Below the pieces are notes generated by a model. That model saw only the letters and a list, made by a program, of their open reading frames with translations, was not told the DNA's origin and did not search any database. From NCBI GenBank assembly GCA_964608945.1, contig CAZSQB010000031.1:1-11281 (forward strand): 11,281 bases of DNA, given 5' to 3'. The translations under genes and the position numbers were made by a program. Source of the stretch: CAYWEP01 sp964608945. GTDB taxonomy: Bacteria > Patescibacteriota > Microgenomatia > Levybacterales > UBA12049. The first letter of the stretch is position 1, and each line of letters opens with the position of its first letter. Below, one piece after another: positions 5,338 to 11,281 of this stretch.

Positions 5338-5904
5338 ATGCAAGAAATACTTACAAGAGTCCGGAGACTTTTCAGGGATCCCTCCTCACCGGTACCCTCA
5401 GCGGATCCTTCAGTATACGAACCGGCTACGTCTGATGAGCTACTTTTTGCCAGAAAGGTATTTATAAGAAGAAGTCGTATAACACCGGCATCAATTACTG
5501 CACAAGCGGCCGGCGTTGCCCAAGAGTGTTTGGAATCACAAAGATTTAACCCTCTGGAATTAAAAGTTGCCTTACTCACAAACCCTGAAGAAATCAGAGA
5601 TATAACTATCACTGCCAATAGAGTTCACGGGGTAAAGAGACCAGACTTAGGTACACTGGGCTATGATGATTCTTTTGAGACTATTAAAGCAGTTTTTAAT
5701 CTTGCTGAACGAATGATGAGCTTAACTCCTGATGAATTACAGGAGCTTTATACTACCCGGTACCAAGAAACACACTTCGTTGAAGGCACACTGGAAGAAA
5801 GAGAAGCACGATTAAGAAGTATCGCAGAAGAAATACTGAGAGCAAAAAGAAAAAAATTGCATTCTACAGCAGAACTACCTGAACATTCTGAGGACATATG
5901 GTAG
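5338..5904 (+). CDS. Hypothetical helical protein, 188 aa
   Basis: I do not recognise this protein. The first residues (QEILTRVRRLFRDP) form a basic amphipathic helix, followed by a Ser/Pro-rich linker and then a charged, mainly helical body (VAQECLESQRFNPLELKVALL, FETIKAVFNLAERMMSLTPDELQELY, LEEREARLRSIAEEILRAKRKK). There is no signal peptide, membrane segment or catalytic signature. I prefer ATG 5338; an in-frame TTG at 5332 would add two residues, and the promoter is close enough to allow either. The last 30 bp overlap the convergent dgkA gene, so its mRNA end is antisense to dgkA. The reading frame is convincing; the function is unknown. Confidence 0.6.
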   Translation: MQEILTRVRRLFRDPSSPVPSADPSVYEPATSDELLFARKVFIRRSRITPASITAQAAGVAQECLESQRFNPLELKVALLTNPEEIRDITITANRVHGVKRPDLGTLGYDDSFETIKAVFNLAERMMSLTPDELQELYTTRYQETHFVEGTLEEREARLRSIAEEILRAKRKKLHSTAELPEHSEDIW

Positions 5905-6243
5905 GAAAATCAGGAGGCCGATGATGACGGAGCCGAAGGCCGCGACAAACACCATGCCGGATGAGACATCTTTGGCGACTTTTGCTTCTGCTCTCTGTTC
6001 TTTGGTAATAAGATCAACCATTTTTTCAATCGCTGTGTTGATCATTTCGGTAATAATCACAAGCAATATCATCACTCCCAGAATTCCCATCTCGTACGGA
6101 GTAACTTGAAAATAAATACTAACAGCAATTACGATTGCAGCAATAACAAAATGGATGCGCAGGTTTTGATCGCTTTTGAGAGCGTGAATTACCCCTTCAA
6201 AAGCATAGGAGAACGATCGAACCAGTTGTTTTAAATCTACCAT
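5875..6243 (-). CDS. dgkA: Diacylglycerol/undecaprenol kinase (DgkA family)
   Basis: This 122-aa protein phosphorylates a membrane lipid alcohol with ATP; in Gram-positive-type members the substrate is undecaprenol, yielding the carrier lipid undecaprenyl phosphate. It has three membrane segments (about 31-47, 51-66 and 97-117) after an N-terminal amphipathic helix. The family signature E66-M-I-N69-T-A-I-E73 and the later K91-D92 are present; the residues after KD are VSSGMV, where AAGAV is more usual. It has family-typical length. It is the last gene of gltX-PAP2-dgkA, 10 bp after the PAP2 gene, and its end overlaps the convergent 188-aa gene by 30 bp. The family call is firm; undecaprenol rather than diacylglycerol is inferred from the PAP2 neighbour. 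Confidence 0.9.
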   Translation of the reverse strand: MVDLKQLVRSFSYAFEGVIHALKSDQNLRIHFVIAAIVIAVSIYFQVTPYEMGILGVMILLVIITEMINTAIEKMVDLITKEQRAEAKVAKDVSSGMVFVAAFGSVIIGLLIFLPYVLRMFR

Positions 6244-6253
6244 AGCGTAAAAC

Positions 6254-6835
6254 TTAGAAAAGATATTTTACTATGATATACATAAACAATGTTAAGAGGC
6301 TTCCAATTACACTACCGGCAATTGTTTCAGAAACGGTATGCCTACCTGTTTTCACGCGTGCCCAACCGACTAAAGGAATAAGCAAAAATAACAACAGGTA
6401 TACCCCACTATATACTATTCCGAGCGTAAATAGCAACGCAGATATCGTCGCTACATGAATACTCGCCTTCACTCTCGAGTTAATAATGCTAAACACAAGG
6501 ATACCAAACAGTAACCCTAAAGCCGTAACTATTAATATATAGGGGCCACCCAGCAAAAATACAAAAAGACAATAAAAAAAGGTGAGCATTGCTGAAAATA
6601 GAAATAAAAGTGGCCGTTGCTCTCGCTTTGAAACATCCAAGTCGCTAAATATACCTCGTCGAACACAATAAATAATAATAACGCTGATCAAAAGTAAGAA
6701 AATCCACGAAAAGACCGCCCATCTCAACGCAATCGCACCGTCATTTGTTGTTCGCAAGACCAGAAAGTATGGCGCTGGGAACAAGAGCACGATTGGGTTT
6801 AGGATATTGGAAATTACTTGGGCAATCCGCCTCAT
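6254..6835 (-). CDS. PAP2-type membrane lipid phosphatase
   Basis: This 193-aa integral membrane protein has about six hydrophobic segments. The three PAP2 signature blocks are present in variant form: KREQRP at 70-75 (K then RP, with shorter spacing than the usual KX6RP), KASIH at 123-127 (in place of PSGH), and R160-X5-H166-X3-E170 (the SRX5HX3D block with A for S and E for D). The family removes phosphate from lipid phosphates or diphosphates on the outer membrane face. Next to DgkA the likely substrate is undecaprenyl diphosphate, making the pair a carrier-lipid supply module; this is inference. It starts 2 bp after the gltX stop, so translation is probably coupled. The altered motif residues leave some doubt about activity. 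Confidence 0.75.
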   Translation of the reverse strand: MRRIAQVISNILNPIVLLFPAPYFLVLRTTNDGAIALRWAVFSWIFLLLISVIIIYCVRRGIFSDLDVSKREQRPLLFLFSAMLTFFYCLFVFLLGGPYILIVTALGLLFGILVFSIINSRVKASIHVATISALLFTLGIVYSGVYLLLFLLIPLVGWARVKTGRHTVSETIAGSVIGSLLTLFMYIIVKYLF

Positions 6836-6837
6836 TA

Positions 6838-8229
6838 TTACAAACGGGAAAGCGCTTCTTTTTTTCCTACTATTGCGAGAGACTCCGGCAATGGCAATCC
6901 TTTTTCCTTTCCCGTGAGGATTTTATACAGCAACGGCATTCGAACGCTGTGTCGCTCCATGACCCCTTTGAATACGGCAAAAATTGTGTCTTTATTCCAA
7001 TCAGATAATGCTGTTAGGGATTTTTTCAAATCCTCTGCAACTTTCTTTTCCCTCTCATCCGAAAGAGTTATTGAGGGCTTGGAGAAAAAATATACCGTTA
7101 GATTTTCAAAGTCTCGCAATGTCTCCATTCTTGTCCGTACCAACGGGATTAATTTGTCAAGTAAATCCTCGTTTGCTCCTGAAAGTGAAGAGAAACGCGC
7201 TTTTAGCCGCTTTTTTAATTCAGTATTGGACAAATTTTGGATATACTGCTGGTTCATCCATGTCAGTTTCGTTAAGTCAAAGATGGGAGCGACCGGTTTG
7301 AGATCTTTTAATTCCGCATATTGAATAAACTCCTGCAGAGGAAATATTTCTTTTCCTTCAGGATGGCTCCAACCCAGAAGTGCGAGAAAGTTGAGAATTG
7401 CCTCTGGTAAGTATCCATTCTCTTGATACCAGCTGACATTCGTGTGTCCGTGTCTTTTGGATAACTTTGAATGATCCGGGTTTGAAAGAAGTGGCGTATG
7501 AAAAAAAAGCGGACGTTCCCAACCGAAATAGTCATACAAAAGAAAATGCTTCGGCGTTGAGCTTAACCATTCCGGGCCTCGAAGCACATGAGTTATTTTC
7601 ATTAAATGGTCATCGACCACAACCGCGAGATGATATGTCGGAAAACCATCTGATTTGAGAATTACCTGATCATCAACCGAATTTGAGTCAACAGTTATTT
7701 CTCCGCGTATTGCATCTTTATAAGTAAGTTTTGTATCCTCAGGAATCTTCATGCGAATAACATGTGGTTCAGTATTCTGTACTCTTTTTTCTGCCACTTC
7801 AGGCGGAATGGTACGACAGTGTTTATCATACATTACAATTTTTTTCTCTTCCTGTTGTTTTTTTCTCATATTCTCAAGGCGCTCTCTGGTACAAAAACAA
7901 TAATACGCATGTCCGTTCGTAAGCAGTTCTTTTGCATATTTCTGGTATATCCCAAGCCTTTCAGATTGTCTGTATGGACCGTAGTCTCCAACTTTTCTCG
8001 GGCTTTCGTTCTCTTCCAGGCCAAACCAATCCAGCGCAGCAAACAGTTTTTCTTCAGCATCCGGAACAAATCGTTCTCTGTCTGTATCTTCTATGCGCAC
8101 AAGAAATTGACCGCTATTCTTACGAGCAAAAGCGAAATCGAAAAGCGTTTGATAAATAGTACCAATATGAGGATACCCAGTTGGTGATGGGGCGATTCGA
8201 GTTCTTACTGTTTGCTTTTTTTCGGACAT
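6838..8229 (-). CDS. gltX: Glutamyl-tRNA synthetase
   Basis: The 463-aa protein joins glutamate to tRNA(Glu) in the cytosol. The class I signatures are PSPTGYPHIGT (HIGH motif 21-24) and KLSKR (255-259). A zinc-binding pattern C111-x-C113...Y134-x3-C138 matches the zinc-bearing bacterial GluRS form, and GPEW at 218-221 and a helical anticodon-binding C-terminus follow. I chose ATG 8229 because homology begins at once (TVRTRIAPSPTG); the open frame upstream to 8325 runs through two hairpins and the promoter region. Length fits the family. It heads the operon gltX-PAP2-dgkA. The leader is about 60 nt and starts with two stable hairpins; AAGAAG shortly before the ATG is only a weak ribosome-binding site. 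It may be non-discriminating and also charge tRNA-Gln, which cannot be decided from these residues. Confidence 0.95.
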   Translation of the reverse strand: MSEKKQTVRTRIAPSPTGYPHIGTIYQTLFDFAFARKNSGQFLVRIEDTDRERFVPDAEEKLFAALDWFGLEENESPRKVGDYGPYRQSERLGIYQKYAKELLTNGHAYYCFCTRERLENMRKKQQEEKKIVMYDKHCRTIPPEVAEKRVQNTEPHVIRMKIPEDTKLTYKDAIRGEITVDSNSVDDQVILKSDGFPTYHLAVVVDDHLMKITHVLRGPEWLSSTPKHFLLYDYFGWERPLFFHTPLLSNPDHSKLSKRHGHTNVSWYQENGYLPEAILNFLALLGWSHPEGKEIFPLQEFIQYAELKDLKPVAPIFDLTKLTWMNQQYIQNLSNTELKKRLKARFSSLSGANEDLLDKLIPLVRTRMETLRDFENLTVYFFSKPSITLSDEREKKVAEDLKKSLTALSDWNKDTIFAVFKGVMERHSVRMPLLYKILTGKEKGLPLPESLAIVGKKEALSRL

Positions 8230-8241
8230 AAAACACTTCTT

Positions 8242-8292
8242 GGGACGTACAATACTATACGTCCCTGCGGGAGGTACAGCCTTGTACCTCCC
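8242..8292. repeat. Two tandem perfect hairpins in the gltX leader
   Basis: GGGACGTA (8242-8249) pairs with TACGTCCC (8258-8265), 8 bp around an 8-base loop. GGGAGGTACA (8269-8278) pairs with TGTACCTCCC (8283-8292), 10 bp around GCCT. The two share a GGGA.GTAC outline. On the minus strand the longer one starts almost exactly at the predicted gltX transcript start, and it hides a GGGAGG that resembles a ribosome-binding site. They may be a dispersed palindromic repeat used as a leader, or just a repeat. Confidence 0.8.
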
Positions 8293-8322
8293 TTGCATTC
8301 TACATGAAAGATTGCCTATACT
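8293..8322 (+). promoter_or_regulatory. Promoter of the 382-aa membrane protein gene
   Basis: TTGCAT (8293-8298), an 18-bp spacer and TATACT (8317-8322). The expected start is about 8329, next to the ATG at 8330, which predicts a leaderless mRNA. Confidence 0.6.
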
Positions 8323-8325
8323 CAA
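8297..8325 (-). promoter_or_regulatory. Promoter of the gltX operon
   Basis: The minus strand carries TTGAGT (8325-8320), a 17-bp spacer and TAGAAT (8302-8297). The expected start is 8291-8290, at the base of the first leader hairpin. It overlaps the opposing promoter: each -10 shares bases with the other's -35. Confidence 0.55.
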
Positions 8326-8329
8326 TGGT

Positions 8330-9478
8330 ATGGCTGCTACGCTTCATTCAGTAATTGAAAGTACAAAAAAATTATTAAAACTTGGTGTCATGTCGATAAT
8401 CGGCATTATTTTTCTGGTGATCCTCTACCGTATTGGTCTCGTCATGAAAGGTGAATTATTCCCGCAGGCTCCAGAGGCTTTTGACGTCACTTTTGACAAG
8501 CTCCCGGCTATTGCTTTTCCGGAAAACGCAACAAAAAAAACGTTCACCTATACTGTTGAGACAGTGAATGGTGAACTCCCTATATTTCCTGACCGGCTGT
8601 TTGTCTATAAAATAGTCAACAAAACACACGAGCTATTTGATCTTGATCGAGCAAAAGACAAGGTTGAAGCGGTCGGATTTAACAGAGGAGAAACGCACAT
8701 AGTAGACAACTTATATCGATGGGATAAAACAAAAAGTTTCCCAGCGTCTATTGAAATGGACATTGTCTCTGAGAATTTTAAACTCCGTTCCAATTTCTTT
8801 TCTTCAGCGAACTTTATAGCAGCCACTGGGTTGCCGACTGAAGAGCGCGCTCAGGAGGAGGCAACAAACTTCTTTGCTACAATGGGTCTTTTCCCGCCCG
8901 ATATTGACAATGGACAAACCAAAACAACCCTCCTCTCAATCAAAGGCAATACACTCGTTCGCGCAACAGGCTTTGCAAAAGCACAAATTATTCGCGTTGA
9001 TTTTTTCCAGAAAAGTATTATAGGAACCAATGATTCAGAGGACACAATTCCAATTCTCTACCCAAATCCACCCTCTTCAAGTATCAACCTCCACATAGGG
9101 GCTGAGGGAGAACGCGGCCCACAAGTGATCCAAGCTGATTATTATCACCACACTATTTCCGATGCGAAAGGCGATGCTGCAACGTATCCGATAAAAACCT
9201 CTCAAGAGGCATTTGCAGAGCTTAAAGAGGGTAACGCATATATCGCAGCTGATTTCCAAAACGCAACAGATGTTGCAATACGAAATGTTTATCTTGCATA
9301 CTACGCGGGAGAAAGCCTCCAAGATTACCTGATGCCGATTATTGTCTTTCAGGGAGAAGGCGATTCATTTTTCGCATATGTCTCGGCTGTCAGGAATAAC
9401 TGTATCGATGACAATGAAGATCCCTGTGATAAAAGCCCGCTTACTAATTCAGCTGAAATACCGGCTGAAAATAAGTGA
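8330..9478 (+). CDS. Membrane-anchored extracytoplasmic protein, function unknown
   Basis: The 382-aa protein has an N-terminal basic stretch and one membrane segment (about 15-39, GVMSIIGIIFLVILYRIGLVM), then a long extracytoplasmic region. That region has mixed strands and helices, including EAFAELKEGNAYIA (293-306) and VYLAYYAGESLQDYLMPIIVFQGEG (320-344), a pattern reminiscent of YycH/YycI- or PepSY-like domains, though I would not assign it. Two cysteines, C358 and C366, near the C-terminus could form a disulfide. ATG 8330 is chosen because it directly follows a good promoter; an upstream frame to 8240 crosses the promoter and hairpins. It is divergent from gltX and convergent with the carboxypeptidase gene, overlapping it by 35 bp. 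A cell-surface role is inferred. Confidence 0.7.
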   Translation: MAATLHSVIESTKKLLKLGVMSIIGIIFLVILYRIGLVMKGELFPQAPEAFDVTFDKLPAIAFPENATKKTFTYTVETVNGELPIFPDRLFVYKIVNKTHELFDLDRAKDKVEAVGFNRGETHIVDNLYRWDKTKSFPASIEMDIVSENFKLRSNFFSSANFIAATGLPTEERAQEEATNFFATMGLFPPDIDNGQTKTTLLSIKGNTLVRATGFAKAQIIRVDFFQKSIIGTNDSEDTIPILYPNPPSSSINLHIGAEGERGPQVIQADYYHHTISDAKGDAATYPIKTSQEAFAELKEGNAYIAADFQNATDVAIRNVYLAYYAGESLQDYLMPIIVFQGEGDSFFAYVSAVRNNCIDDNEDPCDKSPLTNSAEIPAENK

Positions 9479-10412
9479 TGTTGTTTGATACAAGTGAGAG
9501 GAGTGTCTGCGTATCAAAAAAGCGGTCCTGGCTTTTCATGACGACAATAATAAACACATGACCGTTGTCAATCTTTGACGTCGCCAATACTCCTCCTGCT
9601 CCTTGCGTAAAACCTGTTTTGATACCGGTAACGCCATTAATCCCCAGGAGCTTATTCAGACTTTCAAGTTCATACGTTCCGGTCCCGCTTGCATTGGCTA
9701 TTACCTTACGCTTCGTTGCAAAAATATTTGTCAAGATGGGGTTTTTAATCGCGCGAGATGAAAGATTTGCCAAATCATACGCAGTCGTATAATTTCCCTC
9801 ATCATCAAGCCCGGCAGGGTCAACGTAGTTGGTATTCAGAAGATATAATGATCTTGCCTTTTCATTCATTTTCTCGACAAATGCCGACGTTCCCCCAGGA
9901 TAATTATCGGCAATTGCATAGGCTGCATCATTCCCTGACGGGAGAAGCAAGGCATAGAGAAGATCGGAAAAACGCATGCTCTCACCTTTCTTAAATCCAA
10001 CAACTGTTCCTTCAACTTTTTCGCGTGAAAAAGTCAATACATCATCCGGTGCAAAAAACTCAATACCAACAAGCGCAGTCATGACTTTTGCCGTTGAGGC
10101 TGTTGAAAACCGAAGGCCTGGATTCTTTGAGAATATGACGACTTTTGACGCATCTTCCATGACAAGCGCTGACTGTGCACTGATAAACGGCGTAATCGAC
10201 TGCTTGAAGAGAGGATATGCAGCAATCGTATAATCTGTTACATCAGAAGGTAAGCTAGTTTCTGAAAGCTCTTTTTTGACAGATGTATCCATCTGATAAA
10301 AAAATGCAAGAACAGAGAGAAGGATCAGGGGAAGAAGAAAGAGTAAGATATTTTGCAGTGATAGGCTACTTTTTTTGCTTGTCTTTTTCTTCTTGCTTTG
10401 AGAATCTTTCAT
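9444..10412 (-). CDS. dacA: D-alanyl-D-alanine carboxypeptidase (peptidase S11)
   Basis: This 322-aa penicillin-binding protein removes the terminal D-Ala from peptidoglycan stem peptides outside the cytoplasmic membrane. The three catalytic motifs are present: S106-TAK109 (STASTAK, nucleophile S106), S159-GN161 and K265-TG267. A very basic N-terminus and one hydrophobic segment (about 22-39) give a signal anchor. The C-terminal domain and amphipathic anchor of E. coli PBP5 are absent; the protein ends soon after the catalytic domain. ATG 10412 is supported by GGAG seven bases upstream, although this places the start 47 bp inside aspS. The 3' end overlaps the convergent 382-aa gene. VanY-type enzymes are excluded by the serine motifs. 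The symbol is the usual family label. Confidence 0.9.
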   Translation of the reverse strand: MKDSQSKKKKTSKKSSLSLQNILLFLLPLILLSVLAFFYQMDTSVKKELSETSLPSDVTDYTIAAYPLFKQSITPFISAQSALVMEDASKVVIFSKNPGLRFSTASTAKVMTALVGIEFFAPDDVLTFSREKVEGTVVGFKKGESMRFSDLLYALLLPSGNDAAYAIADNYPGGTSAFVEKMNEKARSLYLLNTNYVDPAGLDDEGNYTTAYDLANLSSRAIKNPILTNIFATKRKVIANASGTGTYELESLNKLLGINGVTGIKTGFTQGAGGVLATSKIDNGHVFIIVVMKSQDRFFDTQTLLSLVSNNITYFQPVFQLN

Positions 10413-11281
10413 CTACGCGCTCCATATCTCGCGGGAAGAGTGACGCCTCCCGAACATTTGCTAATTCCAGTAATTTCATTGTAAGCCGTTCAAGCCCAAA
10501 AGAAAACCCTCCTTCAGGTGGCATGCCATATTGAAACGCCATCAAGTATATACCAAAATTTTTGGGGTCAACACCTTTTTCCTTCATTCTCTCAACCAGA
10601 ACCGAATACTGATGAATACGCTGACTTCCGCTCAGAATCTCAAGGCCACGGAAAAGTAAGTCATATGAAAGGCTATATTCAGGATCCTTCGGATCAGGCA
10701 TCGTGTAAAATGCGCGCTTTTTTGTCGGGAAATGGGTGATTGTCACAAAATCAGACTTGTGCTCCTCCTTTGCCCATTCACAAATTTCTTTCTCGTCTTC
10801 CGGGTTAAGATCCGGCTCACGGCTCAAATCTCGACCAGTCCGCTTGGAGACAATAGCTTGTGCTTCGTGCAATGTTAAACGCGGAACCCTGCTTGGAACT
10901 AATGGCTCTTCAACATCGAACTTTTTCAGGATCTCACCATAGCTTTCAGAAACATTCTTTATCATCTCTGTACCGACGAATTCAAGTGCATCAAGTAACT
11001 CTTCAAATTTTTCAATGAATCCTATCTCGATATCCATTTGCGTTGCTTCTGATACATGCCTGGTCGTCACCGACGGCTCTGCTCTGTAGGCTTTAGCAAT
11101 TGTAAAGACACGCTCAAATACACCAACCATAATCTGCTTATAAAGCTGTGGGCTCTGCGTCATGAAGGCCTTGTGTCCATAATAATTAACCTCGAATACT
11201 TCTGATCCTCCTTCTGTGGCTCCCGCAGCAATGGTCGGAACAAATATCTCTGTACAATCAAGCTTCCGTGCGGCTTTACGA
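10366..11281 (-). CDS. aspS: Aspartyl-tRNA synthetase, archaeal/non-discriminating type (5' end beyond window)
   Basis: The frame continues to the right edge, adding the residues from RKAARKLDC to YYGHKAF before the internal Met at 11163, so that Met is not the start; 304 residues are visible. Class II marks are FVPT (end of motif 1), the ATEGGSEVFEV and TQSPQLYKQ blocks, motif 2 around YRAEPSVTTRH, and motif 3 GGFSFGLERLTM followed by LFPRDMERV. The SPQLYKQ and FPRD patterns fit the short archaeal/eukaryal-type AspRS rather than AsnRS or the long bacterial AspRS with its insertion domain. The N-terminal anticodon-binding OB domain, roughly 130 residues in this family, lies outside. Many enzymes of this type also charge tRNA-Asn for later amidation by GatCAB. 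A charged 15-residue tail (DERFSKQEEKDKQKK) overlaps the dacA start. Confidence 0.9.
   Translation of the reverse strand, partial: RKAARKLDCTEIFVPTIAAGATEGGSEVFEVNYYGHKAFMTQSPQLYKQIMVGVFERVFTIAKAYRAEPSVTTRHVSEATQMDIEIGFIEKFEELLDALEFVGTEMIKNVSESYGEILKKFDVEEPLVPSRVPRLTLHEAQAIVSKRTGRDLSREPDLNPEDEKEICEWAKEEHKSDFVTITHFPTKKRAFYTMPDPKDPEYSLSYDLLFRGLEILSGSQRIHQYSVLVERMKEKGVDPKNFGIYLMAFQYGMPPEGGFSFGLERLTMKLLELANVREASLFPRDMERVDERFSKQEEKDKQKK
10420..10423 (-). promoter_or_regulatory. Ribosome-binding site of dacA inside aspS
   Basis: GGAG on the minus strand, seven bases before the ATG at 10412. It is the only clear, well-spaced Shine-Dalgarno I found in the window and decides the dacA start despite the 47-bp overlap. 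Confidence 0.6.

Noticed and set aside
6818..7324. Plus-strand open frames across gltX, PAP2 and other minus-strand genes
   Set aside because: They are antisense to well-recognised conserved genes and lack any family features.
8230..8325. N-terminal extension of gltX up to 8325
   Set aside because: It would translate the two hairpins and the overlapping promoters. GluRS homology starts a few residues after ATG 8229.
8240..8329. Upstream extension of the 382-aa gene
   Set aside because: It also crosses the hairpins and its own promoter, and the ATG at 8330 sits where transcription should start.
9484..9518. Inverted repeat TTTGATAC/GTATCAAA near the dacA 3' end
   Set aside because: It is A/T-rich, has a 19-base loop, lies within coding sequence and has no T-tract on the useful strand. 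A chance match is likely.
10366..11163. Internal Met at 11163 as the start of AspRS
   Set aside because: Conserved AspRS residues continue upstream of it in frame to the window edge, so the gene is partial.
1..11281. CRISPR array, transposase, integrase, reverse transcriptase or diversity-generating element
   Set aside because: I looked for regularly spaced repeats and for protein motifs of these classes and saw none, so mobility of the accessory segment is not shown directly.

Overview
The window reads as chromosomal DNA from an uncultured bacterium, most likely a Candidate Phyla Radiation (Patescibacteria) member, possibly of the Microgenomates type. Support: an aspartyl-tRNA synthetase of the archaeal/non-discriminating type, a bacterial GluRS beside a tRNA-Gln, a UPF0182 membrane protein, few Shine-Dalgarno sites, several promoters placed almost at the start codon, and short GC-rich repeats of the kind I recall from such genomes. 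UGA ends at least two genes (9478 and 3737), so the UGA=Gly code of Gracilibacteria/Absconditabacteria is not used. The lineage call is inference.

Left part, 1-1344: the N-terminal 337 codons of a UPF0182 integral membrane protein (minus strand, running off the left edge). It has a structured leader of about 115 nt, a recognisable promoter, and 180 bp of hairpin-rich non-coding DNA behind it. A short repeat has inserted in frame in its coding sequence.

Accessory segment, 1345-5173: visibly A/T-richer than the right part and filled with five uncharacterised proteins. A two-gene minus-strand operon encodes a double winged-helix protein and a winged-helix/HEPN protein with an R-X4-H motif. A second two-gene minus-strand unit encodes two proteins I do not recognise. 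A divergent plus-strand gene encodes another protein with an R-N-x3-H HEPN motif. A cluster of short GC-rich repeats (about 2935-3188) separates the two operons. A perfect 12-bp palindrome overlapping an intrinsic terminator closes the segment next to tRNA-Gln(CUG). This is the best candidate for an undescribed system, perhaps toxin-antitoxin or defence; function is inferred from motifs and context only.

Right part, 5174-11281: housekeeping and envelope genes. tRNA-Gln is followed by an unknown helical protein on the plus strand. The minus-strand operon gltX - PAP2 phosphatase - dgkA follows. PAP2 and DgkA could together supply undecaprenyl phosphate (dephosphorylating the diphosphate and phosphorylating undecaprenol). 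Divergent from gltX, through overlapping promoters, is a membrane-anchored extracytoplasmic protein of unknown function. An S11 D-Ala-D-Ala carboxypeptidase overlaps both this gene (convergent) and the end of aspS (same strand). The gltX transcript is predicted to begin with two tandem perfect hairpins.
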